A stretch of 64,000 bases of DNA from Arthrobacter sp. CDRTa11 (GTDB lineage Bacteria > Actinomycetota > Actinomycetes > Actinomycetales > Micrococcaceae). The DNA is taken from contig NZ_CP044532.1 in assembly GCF_026427775.1 (NCBI RefSeq), forward strand, positions 248,001 to 312,000, read 5' to 3'. How positions within the stretch are numbered: the first letter of the stretch is position 1; each line of letters opens with the position of its first letter. Below are positions 7,909 through 15,988 of this stretch, piece by piece. The position numbers and the translations under genes are program-made. Below the pieces are notes generated by a model that worked only from the letters and a program-made list of their open reading frames with translations, was not told the DNA's origin and did no database searches.

Positions 7909-9201
7909 ATGGCCTGCAAATTCATACATAATGGGAAGGTGAACTCCTCCAGAAGCGGTGGATCCCTCCGCAATCTCCGGCAATCGAACTCTTTCCATGT
8001 GCTGGATCTGTTGGCCAGCCAAGGACCCATGCACAGGGCGGAGATGGCCAGGCGGGCTAACATCTCACGCACCACCGTCACCACCATCACCCGGGACCTG
8101 ATGGAGCGCGGCGTCCTGGTGGAGCTCACCGAGCGGGCCGAGGGCGGGGATGACGTCGACGGCCGCGCCGGTGACCAGCTGGCCTTCAGCCCGGAAGCCG
8201 GCTGGATCGCGGGCATGAGCCAGGTCCTGGACCGGATCTGCGTCCGGATCACAGACCTGATGGGGCAGGAAGTGGCGTCAGCTGATGTGCCCATCGGCGC
8301 CAAGGATGATTGGCGTATCCGCGCGGAAGCCGCCGTCCACCTCCTGGACAAGGCACTCAAGGAGGCCGGAGGAGAGCGTGAGGACCTTCTCGGCGTCGGC
8401 ATTGGCCTGCCTGGGCAGATTAACCCCGTGGATGGCATCGTGCATGGCGCGCTCGCGGATCAGCCCTGGCACGGCATCAACGCGCGGGAGGAACTGGGGC
8501 GCCGCCTGGGCGTTCCGGTGTTTATCGACAACAACGTGCGCCTTGAGACGATAGCCGAGGCGAAATGGGGTGCCGGGCAGGGAATCCAGGACCTGATGTA
8601 CGTCAACATCTCCAGCGGAATCGCCGCCGGGTTCCTCTTCGGAGGGGAGCTCTACCGGGGCTCTGTTGGCGGCGCCGGGGAGTTGGGCCACGTTTCCATA
8701 GACGTCAACGGCCCGGCCTGCCGGTGCGGAAACCGCGGCTGCCTTGTCCTGGTGGCTGGCACCCCGGCCATCCTGGGCCGGCTGGCTCCCACGCTGGGCG
8801 AAGCGGCAACCATGGATGACGTGCTGGCCGCCAACGCCGCCGGAGACAGATCCGCCCAGAACGTCCTGGCCGAGGCCGGAACCATGGTGGGCCGTCTCCT
8901 GGCCAACATGTGCAACCTCCTGAACCCCACCCGCATTGTGGTGGGCGGCCAGACGTCCCTCGCCGGAGCGGTGGTCCTTGACCCGCTGCGTGACGGCATT
9001 ACGCGCTATGCGCTCACCCCGTCGGCAGCCCTGGAAGTGGTTGCCTCGGATCTTGGCGGCGGTCCCGAGGCAGGTGCCGCCGGAGGTGCCGCACTTGCAC
9101 TGTCAAAGCTGACCACCTCACCTGAAATGCTGAGCCGGCTCCTGGACGGGGCAGCAACCCCTTCGGGGTCCGCCCGGCGCCGGGCACAGGTGGCGAACTA
9201 G
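7909..9201 (+). CDS. ROK-family transcriptional regulator (NagC/XylR type)
   Basis: 430 residues: a winged helix near the N-terminus (SLRNLRQSNSFHVLDLLASQGPMHRAEMARRANISRTTV, shown here only as landmarks over residues 20-60) joined to a sugar-kinase-like ROK domain. The ROK zinc motif CRCGNRGCLV is present near residue 270, preceded by GELGHVSID. Such proteins repress sugar operons and sense the sugar or its phosphate. Divergence from the importer operon makes it the likely regulator of that operon. The start is uncertain: ATG 7909 has no Shine-Dalgarno, and GTG 7939 is possible and closer to typical ROK N-termini. Confidence 0.85.
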   Translation: MACKFIHNGKVNSSRSGGSLRNLRQSNSFHVLDLLASQGPMHRAEMARRANISRTTVTTITRDLMERGVLVELTERAEGGDDVDGRAGDQLAFSPEAGWIAGMSQVLDRICVRITDLMGQEVASADVPIGAKDDWRIRAEAAVHLLDKALKEAGGEREDLLGVGIGLPGQINPVDGIVHGALADQPWHGINAREELGRRLGVPVFIDNNVRLETIAEAKWGAGQGIQDLMYVNISSGIAAGFLFGGELYRGSVGGAGELGHVSIDVNGPACRCGNRGCLVLVAGTPAILGRLAPTLGEAATMDDVLAANAAGDRSAQNVLAEAGTMVGRLLANMCNLLNPTRIVVGGQTSLAGAVVLDPLRDGITRYALTPSAALEVVASDLGGGPEAGAAGGAALALSKLTTSPEMLSRLLDGAATPSGSARRRAQVAN

Positions 9202-9234
9202 CGGACCTGCAGCCGTCCGCTTGGCTTCTCACGG

Positions 9235-9300
9235 TAGGCTCGGCACATGGCTGATGGACGACGTCGAACATGGGGGACTGCTTTGGGGAGAAGGCAGTGA
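9235..9300 (+). promoter_or_regulatory. Extended -10 hexamer and leaderless 17-codon upstream ORF
   Basis: TAGGCT at 9235-9240 is a TANNNT -10 element. Seven nucleotides on, at 9247, an ATG opens a 17-codon frame (MADGRRRTWGTALGRRQ) whose TGA at 9298-9300 overlaps the GTG start of the next gene (GTGA). This arrangement would allow translational coupling from a leaderless micro-ORF. No product function is claimed. Confidence 0.45.
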
Positions 9301-10097
9301 GGCGGCACAAGTATCAGTACGGCCAGGATCCCAGCCAGTGGGGCGAGCTTTTCCTGCCCGAGGCACGGCCCGGACACCAGCTGCGGGGTGTGGTGGTGGT
9401 GATCCATGGAGGTTACTGGCGCTCGCACTACGGCGCCGAACTGGGGGAGCCGCTGGCCAAGGACCTGGCTGCCCACGGCATGGCCGCCTGGAACCTGGAA
9501 TACCGCCGCGCCGGCAACGGTGGCGGCTGGCCCCACACCTTTGAAGACGTGCTTGCCGGAATCGACAAACTGCGGGACGTCGCCGCTGCCCATTCCCTGG
9601 AACTTGGCCCCGTGGTGGCGCTGGGCCATTCAGCCGGCGGCCACCTCGCCGCCTGGGCCGCCGGCCGGAGCAAGCTGGAGCAGCTGGGAATGCCCGACGC
9701 CGACCGCCAGGTCAAGCGGAAGGAGAACGGGGACGCTGTCCTGCTGACCGGCGTGGTGAGCCAGTCGGGGCTGCTGAACCTCGCCGAGGCCGAGAAACTG
9801 GACCTGAGCAGCGGTGCGGTCAGCAACCTGCTGGGCGGGTCCTCGTCGAAGTATCCCGTGCGGCACAAGTACGCGGATCCCATGAGCACCATCCCGCTGG
9901 ACCTTCCGGTCTTTGCAGTCCACGCCCTGGCGGACGGGGATGTTCCGCTGAGCCAGTCCGAGGCATATGCGGCCGCCGGCCGGCCGCCACGAGCTCCGCA
10001 GCTGGTCAAGGTCCCGGGCGACCACTTCTCGCTCATCGATCCGAAGTCCGCCGCCTACAAAAAATGCCGGGAGCTGGTGCAGGGGCTGATGGCCTAG
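9297..10097 (+). CDS. Alpha/beta hydrolase (esterase / kynurenine formamidase-like)
   Basis: 266 residues. VVVVIHGGYWRSHYG contains the HGG(Y/F)W oxyanion-hole motif found in esterase-lipase and kynurenine-formamidase-like hydrolases. GHSAGGHLA is the nucleophile elbow with catalytic Ser. ALADGDVPLSQS supplies the acid Asp, and GDHFSLIDP the catalytic His. The GTG at 9297 is chosen because GGGGAGAAGG sits just upstream; an ATG at 9270 is the alternative. No signal peptide, so cytosolic. The real substrate is not indicated by the neighbours. Confidence 0.78.
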   Translation: MRRHKYQYGQDPSQWGELFLPEARPGHQLRGVVVVIHGGYWRSHYGAELGEPLAKDLAAHGMAAWNLEYRRAGNGGGWPHTFEDVLAGIDKLRDVAAAHSLELGPVVALGHSAGGHLAAWAAGRSKLEQLGMPDADRQVKRKENGDAVLLTGVVSQSGLLNLAEAEKLDLSSGAVSNLLGGSSSKYPVRHKYADPMSTIPLDLPVFAVHALADGDVPLSQSEAYAAAGRPPRAPQLVKVPGDHFSLIDPKSAAYKKCRELVQGLMA

Positions 10098-10148
10098 CCC
10101 CAAAAGGTACCTGGCGTTCGGGCCGGGCGGGCGCTTCTCTGGCAGAGT

Positions 10149-11108
10149 ATGAGCATGCTTACTGTTATCGGTGAGGGCCTGGTTGACGTAGTCCAGCGCG
10201 CCTCCGGAATCCAGGCCCATGTTGGCGGCAGCCCCCTCAACGTTGCGGTGGGACTGGCCAGGCTTGACCATCCCGTGCAGTTCATCGGCCGCTATGGCCG
10301 GGACGCCTACGGGGATGCGGTGGCCGCTCACCTGCGCTCCAGTTCCGTCATGCTCCCGTGGGGCCCGGACGAGCAGCCCACCAGCGTGGCCACTGCCCTG
10401 ATCGACGACGACGACGGCGCCGCCACCTACACGTTCGACCTCACCTGGGAGCTTCCCGGCCTCGCGGACCGGCTGGGTTTTATGCTTCAGGGCACCACCC
10501 TGCTGCACACCGGGTCCATTGCCACCATGCTGGCGCCGGGCGCCGCCGACGTCCTGGCCGCCGTCGAATATGCCCACCCTTCCGCCACCATCAGCTTTGA
10601 CCCCAACTGCCGGCCCAGCATCATCACGGACGTCGACTACGCGCGCAGGCAGGCCGAAAAGTTCGTCACGCTCGCGGACGTGGTCAAGGCGTCCGATGAA
10701 GACCTTCAATGGCTCTATCCCGGCCGCGACGTGCTGGACTCGGCCCGCCAGTGGCTGTCACTGGGAGGTTCGGAAGGGCCGGCCATGGTGGTGGTCACGA
10801 GGGGAGCCGCCGGGCCGTGGGGCGTCACAGCTGCCGGAGAGGCGGAGTGTGCCGCACCCCGGGTGGAGGTGGCCGATACCGTTGGTGCCGGCGATTCCTT
10901 TATGGCCGCGCTGCTCTCCGGCCTGGTGGACAGGCACCTGGACGGTGCGCAGAACCGGAAGGAGCTCCGGGAACTCCCGGCCGAGGGCCTGGCGGAGATC
11001 CTGGCCCACGCGTCCCGGGCGGCGGCCGTCACCGTGTCCCGGCCGGGCGCCAACCCGCCCAGCCGCGAGGAACTGAACGCCGTCCCGGGAGACGTCCCCG
11101 GAGAATAG
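10149..11108 (+). CDS. PfkB-family carbohydrate kinase (fructokinase-like)
   Basis: 319 residues with MLTVIGEGLVDVV at the start, the GGSPLNVAVGLARL substrate-side motif, SFDPNCRPS in the middle and VADTVGAGDSFMAAL as the catalytic GAGD block. This pattern is typical of fructokinases. It phosphorylates a hexose with ATP in the cytosol. Genes on both sides point the same way, but the 140-bp gap downstream weakens an operon with the GT9 genes. Fructose is the best guess; other hexoses are possible. Confidence 0.8.
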   Translation: MSMLTVIGEGLVDVVQRASGIQAHVGGSPLNVAVGLARLDHPVQFIGRYGRDAYGDAVAAHLRSSSVMLPWGPDEQPTSVATALIDDDDGAATYTFDLTWELPGLADRLGFMLQGTTLLHTGSIATMLAPGAADVLAAVEYAHPSATISFDPNCRPSIITDVDYARRQAEKFVTLADVVKASDEDLQWLYPGRDVLDSARQWLSLGGSEGPAMVVVTRGAAGPWGVTAAGEAECAAPRVEVADTVGAGDSFMAALLSGLVDRHLDGAQNRKELRELPAEGLAEILAHASRAAAVTVSRPGANPPSREELNAVPGDVPGE

Positions 11109-11248
11109 GCCGTCCCGGAGAATGGGCAGGCAAAAGCCGGGCCGGTTCTTCTCGCATGGCCGGCTAAAACACCGTATTGTGGCTGCACGAGCAGCGGCCC
11201 AGGCTGTGGAGGAGAAGCGCGTGGCCGCCTGATCCGAGGAGGGGCGCC

Positions 11249-12394
11249 ATGGAGCAGTTGACGGCAGAGTTCGGTGGATCGGGCCGCGTGGGCATGGGCG
11301 TGGGTCCCGTCCTGGAAAAGTTCGACGGCGTCTCCCGCATCGCTGTTTTGCGTGGCGGCGGACTGGGGGACCTGATTTTCGCTGTCCCCGCCATGGCCGC
11401 GCTGAAGGCGGCCTATCCCGGAGCCACGATTACCCTGCTGGGGACGCCTGTTCACGAGGCACTCATCGCCGCGACGCAAAGCCCGGTGGATGAAGTGCTG
11501 GTTCTCCCATTCTCGGAAGGGGTCCGCCCCGGTGACGAGGATGCCGACGAACTTGAGAGGTTCTTTGCGCGCATGCGCGAGCGGCGCTTTGACCTTGCCG
11601 TGCAGCTTCACGGCGGCGGGCGGTACTCCAACCCGTTCGTGCTGCGGCTGGGAGCCCGCCATACCGTCGGCACACGCACGGCTGACGCGGCCAGCCTGGA
11701 GCGGACGGTCCCGTACATCTACTATCAGCACGAGCCGCTGCGGGCCCTGGAGGTGGCGGGATTTGCCGGAGCCTTCCCGGTGGATTTGGAAGCAAGGCTC
11801 TCTGCTGCCGCAGGTGCCGATGCCTTGCCCCACGGGCTGGCCGACGACAATTTCCGGCCCCTGGTGGTACTTCATCCGGGTGCCACCGATCCCCGCCGAA
11901 GGTGGCCGCCGGACCGGTTTGCGGAACTGGCCGCAGCCTGCGCTGCCGACGGCTGCCACGTGGTGGTTGTTGGCGACAGGAGCGAACAGCCGCTCGCGGA
12001 GCGGATCGTTCAGCTTGCTGCCCCTGCGTCCATCCGCTCCGTGGCGGGTGAACTGGACATGGCCGGCCTGGTGGCACTGCTTGCCCGCAGTGACGTGGTG
12101 GTGGGCAACGACAGCGGCCCCAGGCATCTCGCCCAGGCGCTGGGGGTACCCACCGTGGGCATTTTCTGGGCGGGAAACGTGATCAACGCCGGGGCCCTGG
12201 GCCGGAGCCTCCACCGCATCCATCCATCCTGGGTGACCACCTGCCCTGTTTGCGGGATAGATGTCACGCAGGTTGGCTGGACGGCGCCGCGCTGTCCGCA
12301 CGATGAGTCGGTAGTGGCCGACATAGGAGTGCGGGAAGTCCACGAGGACGTTCGCAGCCTGGTTGCCACCGAACGTTACGCCCCCGGCGGATAG
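11249..12394 (+). CDS. Glycosyltransferase family 9 protein (heptosyltransferase-like), first of a pair
   Basis: 381 residues with the two-Rossmann GT-B layout of family 9. IAVLRGGGLGDLIFAVPAMAALKAAYP is the donor/acceptor N-terminal motif, VVLHPGATDPRRRWPPDRFAELA starts the C-domain and VGNDSGPRHLAQALGVPTVGIFW is the GT9 nucleotide-sugar block. The C-terminus carries a cysteine cluster (CPVCG then CPHDES). GAGGAGG at 11236-11242 fixes the ATG at 11249. In Gram-negatives this family adds heptose to lipopolysaccharide; here the acceptor must be another surface glycan or small glycoconjugate. The second GT9 gene starts 13 bp downstream. Confidence 0.82.
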   Translation: MEQLTAEFGGSGRVGMGVGPVLEKFDGVSRIAVLRGGGLGDLIFAVPAMAALKAAYPGATITLLGTPVHEALIAATQSPVDEVLVLPFSEGVRPGDEDADELERFFARMRERRFDLAVQLHGGGRYSNPFVLRLGARHTVGTRTADAASLERTVPYIYYQHEPLRALEVAGFAGAFPVDLEARLSAAAGADALPHGLADDNFRPLVVLHPGATDPRRRWPPDRFAELAAACAADGCHVVVVGDRSEQPLAERIVQLAAPASIRSVAGELDMAGLVALLARSDVVVGNDSGPRHLAQALGVPTVGIFWAGNVINAGALGRSLHRIHPSWVTTCPVCGIDVTQVGWTAPRCPHDESVVADIGVREVHEDVRSLVATERYAPGG

Positions 12395-12407
12395 GAGGCT
12401 GGTGGGA

Positions 12408-13343
12408 ATGCCGGTGGAGAACGGCAAACCGGATGTGCTGGTGTTGCGGGCACTCAAACTTGGGGATCTGCTGGTAGCGGTGCCTGCGCTCCATGCACTC
12501 CGCCGCGCCTATCCGGGGCACAGGCTGCGGTATGCGGCACAGGGGTGGCTGGCAGAGGCGCTGGGCCTGGTGGGCGGTTTCGAGCTGCTCCCCACACATG
12601 GACTCGACGTGCCGCTGGCGGTAGAGCCGGGCAGCGTGGACGTGGCCGTCAACCTTCACGGCAGCGGGCCGGAGAGCCAGGCGAGAATCGATGCTGTCCG
12701 CGCGCGCCGGACCATTGCCCACGGCACGGACCACCGGAGCGGGCCGCGCTGGCGGCCGGACCTGCACGAGCGGGAAAGATGGGTCCGGCTTCTGGAGTGG
12801 CACGGGATTGAGGCGGACCCGCTGGACTTCCGCCTGGATGTTCCGCCCGTTGCGAGTCCGGTTCCGGCGGCCACAGTGCTTCATGTTGGCGCCGCCTACG
12901 GGAGCCGCTTGTGGCCGGCGGACCGCTTCGCCGCCGTCGCCTCCCGGCTTGCCGAGGCCGGGCACAGCGTCATCTTCACCGGCAGTGCAGGCGAACGGGA
13001 ACGGGCACTGGAGGTATGCATCCGATCCGGCTTGCCTGCCACCGCCGTCCTGGCCGGAAACCTGAGCCTGGGAGAATTTGCGGCCACGATCGCTGCCGCC
13101 AGGCTGGTGGTTTCGGCTGACACCGGGGCGGCCCACCTGGCCTCCGCGTACAGCACCCCTTCGGTGGTGCTTTTTGGGCCGGCGCCCCCCGAGATCTGGG
13201 GGCCGCCGCCCGGGCCGCACGTGGTGCTGACCCGGGCCGACCTGCGCCGCGGTGATACTTTCGCCGCAGATCCCGATCCCGCCCTGCTGGCGGTTTCGGT
13301 CCAGGACGTCCTTGCCGCCGTCCGGGACCTCGGGGTGCTCTAA
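12408..13343 (+). CDS. Glycosyltransferase family 9 protein, second of a pair
   Basis: 311 residues, related to but diverged from its neighbour. VLVLRALKLGDLLVAVPALHALRRAYPG is the N-terminal GT9 motif, VLHVGAAYGSRLWPADRFAAVA opens the second domain and VVSADTGAAHLASAYSTPSVVLFGP is the nucleotide-sugar site. An AGGAGG at 12393-12398 with 9-nt spacing supports the ATG at 12408, and the short gap means cotranscription with the first GT9. The pair probably adds successive sugars to one acceptor. No membrane segment is seen; GT9 enzymes are usually peripheral on the cytosolic face. Confidence 0.82.
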   Translation: MPVENGKPDVLVLRALKLGDLLVAVPALHALRRAYPGHRLRYAAQGWLAEALGLVGGFELLPTHGLDVPLAVEPGSVDVAVNLHGSGPESQARIDAVRARRTIAHGTDHRSGPRWRPDLHERERWVRLLEWHGIEADPLDFRLDVPPVASPVPAATVLHVGAAYGSRLWPADRFAAVASRLAEAGHSVIFTGSAGERERALEVCIRSGLPATAVLAGNLSLGEFAATIAAARLVVSADTGAAHLASAYSTPSVVLFGPAPPEIWGPPPGPHVVLTRADLRRGDTFAADPDPALLAVSVQDVLAAVRDLGVL

Positions 13344-13350
13344 GCGGAAG

Positions 13351-14562
13351 CTACTCCGTCCCCAACCCGGCCGCGGAGGCCTTCGCTCCGGTGACCTCGT
13401 TGAGGGCCGTGAGGTTGAAGATGCCGTTGATGTCGGCCTGCTTGGTGGTGCCGGCGTCCACGCCGTCCTGGAGGAGCTTCTTGTAGGTTCCGGCCAGCGG
13501 ATCAACGGTGAACACAATGTTCTTCAGGGACCGTTCAATCACGTCAGGCTTGAGCTCGGCGCCGGCTGCGTCCTTGAGCGCGGCATTGATCGTGCTGGCC
13601 TTTTCGTCGGCCGGGGCATTGTTCAGCCATTCCACGGACTTGGCGTGGCCCTTGATCAATGCCTTGACGGTGTCCGGGTGTTCCGCGGCGAACGTTTTGT
13701 TAACGATCAGGATGGTGGTGGGGAATTCCCCGGCCTTGCCGGAGAGGGAGCCGTCCCACAGGTCTTTTTCGTCCACCAGGACCTTGGCTCCGGCCTGGAG
13801 CACCAGCCGGGACGCCCACGGCTCAGGCAGCCACGCGCCGTCGAGCTTTCCGTCCTGGAACAGCTTCAGGGTCTGGGCGTTTTCGGTGGGGTTGATGGCC
13901 ACGTCGCCGCTGCCGTCCACGTTGGTCTTATAGCCCTGCGTCCCGAGCCAGGCACGCAGCGCCACATCCTGGGTGCCGCCGAGCTGCGGTGACGCCAGGG
14001 TTTTGCCCTTGAGGTCCGCAGCTGAAGTGATCTCGGGCCGCACCACCAGCTGGGCACCACCAGCAGCAGCGCCGGCAACGATGCTGATGGATTGTCCCTG
14101 GCTCTTGACAAAGGAATTGATGGCGGGGTTGGGCCCGATGTAGGTGGCGTCGATGGCGCCCGCGTTCAGGGCTTCGATGGCGGCAGGACCGGCATTGAAT
14201 ACCTGGGTGCTGAGCTTGGTGCCGCCGAGTTCCCCGGCGATAAAGCCCTTGCTGAGGCCCACCAGGGCAGGGGCATGGGTGACGTTTCCGAAGTAGCCCA
14301 GCCGCAGCTCAGCGGCAGGATTCCCGGAAGCGGCGGGATCTTCGGAGCCAGCGGTCTGCGCGGCCGGGGCGCCGTTGTTGCCGGCGACGGCGGAAGCGAC
14401 GGCCACTCCGCCGCCCACCAAGGCGAGGATGCCGGCCAGGACGCCGATCTTGACGCCGAGAGGGCGCTTGGGGGCGGTGGACTGGCCCGCCACGATGCGG
14501 GTGGATCCTTGCTGTTCCTGCGGGGACTGGCTGTGGGGGTTCTTGTCTTGTGGTGTTGACAC
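13351..14562 (-). CDS. ABC transporter substrate-binding protein, aliphatic sulfonate/nitrate type
   Basis: 403 residues. The body (LRLGYFGNVTHAPALVGLSKGFI, AIDATYIGPNPAIN, GKTLASPQLGGTQDVALRAWL) matches SsuA/TauA-like binding proteins. The start is GTG 14562, with AAAGGA six bases upstream. Before the hydrophobic segment (about residues 41-63) lie 40 polar residues, longer than usual, and no lipobox cysteine is visible, so the protein may stay anchored by that helix. No permease or ATPase gene is adjacent, so partners must be encoded elsewhere. The ligand is inferred from family only. Confidence 0.8.
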   Translation of the reverse strand: MSTPQDKNPHSQSPQEQQGSTRIVAGQSTAPKRPLGVKIGVLAGILALVGGGVAVASAVAGNNGAPAAQTAGSEDPAASGNPAAELRLGYFGNVTHAPALVGLSKGFIAGELGGTKLSTQVFNAGPAAIEALNAGAIDATYIGPNPAINSFVKSQGQSISIVAGAAAGGAQLVVRPEITSAADLKGKTLASPQLGGTQDVALRAWLGTQGYKTNVDGSGDVAINPTENAQTLKLFQDGKLDGAWLPEPWASRLVLQAGAKVLVDEKDLWDGSLSGKAGEFPTTILIVNKTFAAEHPDTVKALIKGHAKSVEWLNNAPADEKASTINAALKDAAGAELKPDVIERSLKNIVFTVDPLAGTYKKLLQDGVDAGTTKQADINGIFNLTALNEVTGAKASAAGLGTE

Positions 14563-14766
14563 CGGAATTCCTTTGCTGGGGCGGTCAGTGGAGATGAGAC
14601 TACGGAGCGTCCCAGCGGTGCCACAACGGAGCGTGTCGCCTGCGTTAACCGGGCGTCGTGAAAGCTCAACACGGGGTAGCAGGGCGTCAAAAAACGTCTC
14701 GGGGGTACACATAGAAGCCGCCTGACTGAACCAGGCAACGCGGAAACAGTGCCACCGCCACCCACG

Positions 14767-14772
14767 TAGACT
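14767..14772 (+). promoter_or_regulatory. -10 element TAGACT for a leaderless transcript
   Basis: TAGACT ends 7 nt before the ATG at 14779, so transcription should start at the start codon. No Shine-Dalgarno is present. No good -35 was seen. Confidence 0.5.
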
Positions 14773-14778
14773 GGCAGG

Positions 14779-15597
14779 ATGCGGCTGGTAGCAAGTGACA
14801 TTGACGGAACGATCCTTGGGCACGACGGAAAAATCAGTGACCGCACCGTCCGGGCCTTCCACGCCTGCCGAAACGCCGGCGTCGAACTCGTTTTTGTCAC
14901 CGGCCGCCCGCCCCGCTGGCTGCACCCGCTGGAAGAACAGCTGGGCCACACGGGCACCGTGATCTGTTCCAACGGTGCCGTGGTCTGGGACCTTGAGGCG
15001 GACCAGCTGGTGTCCGCGCGGACGCTGGGCATCGAGTCCGTGATGGAGGTCCGGCGGATCATCAAGGAGCTGCGCCCCACAGCGAAGTTCGCCGCCGAGA
15101 CCCTCACCGGATTTCACCTTGAGCCGGGCTTCATTCAAAATGCCTCCAGCGAACTCCTCTCCGAATACACGCCCGCGGCGCTGGCCGAAACGCTTGCCCA
15201 GGATGATGAAGTGGTCAAATTCCTGGCGATCGTGCATGAGGGAACGCCGGACGAATTCCTGGCCGAGGTGGCCCCCGCGGTGGCCCATCTTGCGGCAGCC
15301 ACGCACTCCTCACCCGGGGCCTCGATGCTGGAGCTATCGCTTCCCGGCGTCAACAAAGCCGTCACGCTGGCCGAATACGCGGCGTCGCTTGGCATCGACG
15401 CCGCGGACGTTGTGGCCTTCGGTGACATGCCCAATGACATCGAAATGCTGCGGTGGGCCGGCCACGGCTACGCCATGGCCAGTGGTCATCCGGAAGCCAT
15501 CCGCGCCGCCGGCCAGCAGGCGCCCCATTTCGACGACGACGGCGTGGCCCAGGTTCTCGAAGCCAGGCTCGCCGCCCTGGGTGTCAAGCTTCCCTGA
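14779..15597 (+). CDS. HAD-superfamily hydrolase, Cof type
   Basis: 272 residues. VASDIDGTILGHDG is HAD motif I with the nucleophile Asp and the +2 Asp; VFVTGRPP is motif II; the Lys of VNKAVTLAEYA is motif III; VAFGDMPNDIEMLRWAG is motif IV (GDxxNDxxM). The C2-type cap between motifs II and III and the overall length mark the Cof/YbiV-like sugar-phosphate phosphatase subfamily. It likely dephosphorylates a small cytosolic phosphate ester. It is divergent from the sulfonate-type binding protein, 216 bp apart. Expression appears leaderless. Confidence 0.85.
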   Translation: MRLVASDIDGTILGHDGKISDRTVRAFHACRNAGVELVFVTGRPPRWLHPLEEQLGHTGTVICSNGAVVWDLEADQLVSARTLGIESVMEVRRIIKELRPTAKFAAETLTGFHLEPGFIQNASSELLSEYTPAALAETLAQDDEVVKFLAIVHEGTPDEFLAEVAPAVAHLAAATHSSPGASMLELSLPGVNKAVTLAEYAASLGIDAADVVAFGDMPNDIEMLRWAGHGYAMASGHPEAIRAAGQQAPHFDDDGVAQVLEARLAALGVKLP

Positions 15598-15599
15598 CT

Positions 15600-15616
15600 C
15601 CCAAAAGTTGGGTTTT
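15600..15616 (+). terminator. Weak candidate terminator
   Basis: CCCAA (15600-15604), loop AAG, TTGGG (15608-15612), then TTTT. The 5-bp stem is short, so this is a weak call. It lies just after the HAD hydrolase stop. Confidence 0.3.
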
Positions 15617-15711
15617 CGCCGCCCGATTTCACAGCTAACGCTCACCGGGCGTTCATCTTTGCTCCCTAACGTGGGCCATGGACAAAACGCTCCGTGGCTT
15701 GAGGGGGAATC

Positions 15712-15960
15712 ATGGCAAGGAAAGTCAGTCAACGTGTGGCCGAGGCAACGCTGCGCCCTGCTGAACCGGCCGCACACTGGAAAACGCTGAAGCAGGGTGA
15801 CCGCGTCAGCGTCCGGCTCTCGCCCGCTTTTGTCACCCTGGGCCAGGTGGACGCCATCACCTGGGACCATACCGCACTCTGGATAGAGCTCGACGGCGGA
15901 GGCGGACGCGTCCTGGTCCACTGCAGCGACGGCGTCGAAGTGGCGTTGCAGGAGCAATAG
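15712..15960 (+). CDS. Small hypothetical protein, possible SH3-like fold
   Basis: 82 residues with no family I recognise. A basic N-terminus (MARKVSQRVAEATLRPAEPA) precedes a beta-rich part, LKQGDRVSVRLSPAFVTLGQVDAI then ALWIELDGGGGRVLVHCSDGVEVAL, whose alternating pattern suggests a small beta-barrel. Start supported by GAGGGGGAA upstream of the ATG at 15712. A TAACGT hexamer at 15667-15672 could be its -10. The following phosphodiesterase gene begins 28 bp later with its own promoter. Confidence 0.7.
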   Translation: MARKVSQRVAEATLRPAEPAAHWKTLKQGDRVSVRLSPAFVTLGQVDAITWDHTALWIELDGGGGRVLVHCSDGVEVALQEQ

Positions 15961-15976
15961 GCGTCCGCGGCTCCGG

Positions 15977-15982
15977 TACGCT
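15977..15982 (+). promoter_or_regulatory. -10 element TACGCT for a leaderless GTG transcript
   Basis: TACGCT ends 7 nt before the GTG at 15989. There is no ribosome binding site, consistent with a leaderless mRNA. Confidence 0.5.
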
Positions 15983-15988
15983 TCCAAC

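Noticed and set aside
10715..12457. 580-codon open frame on the minus strand antisense to the PfkB kinase and first GT9 gene
   Set aside because: No ribosome binding site, low-complexity Arg/Gly/Pro composition and no family signature; the plus-strand genes here have clear motifs. A high-GC shadow frame.
14563..14778. Possible SAM-type riboswitch upstream of the sulfonate-type binding protein
   Set aside because: Checked because such elements control sulfur genes; no recognisable SAM-box core was seen, only a short GCCTG/CAGGC hairpin.
15678..15764. Leaderless-looking 28-codon ORF starting at ATG 15678 after TAACGT
   Set aside because: It overlaps the better supported gene at 15712 and has no distinctive product; kept only as a possible -10 for that gene.
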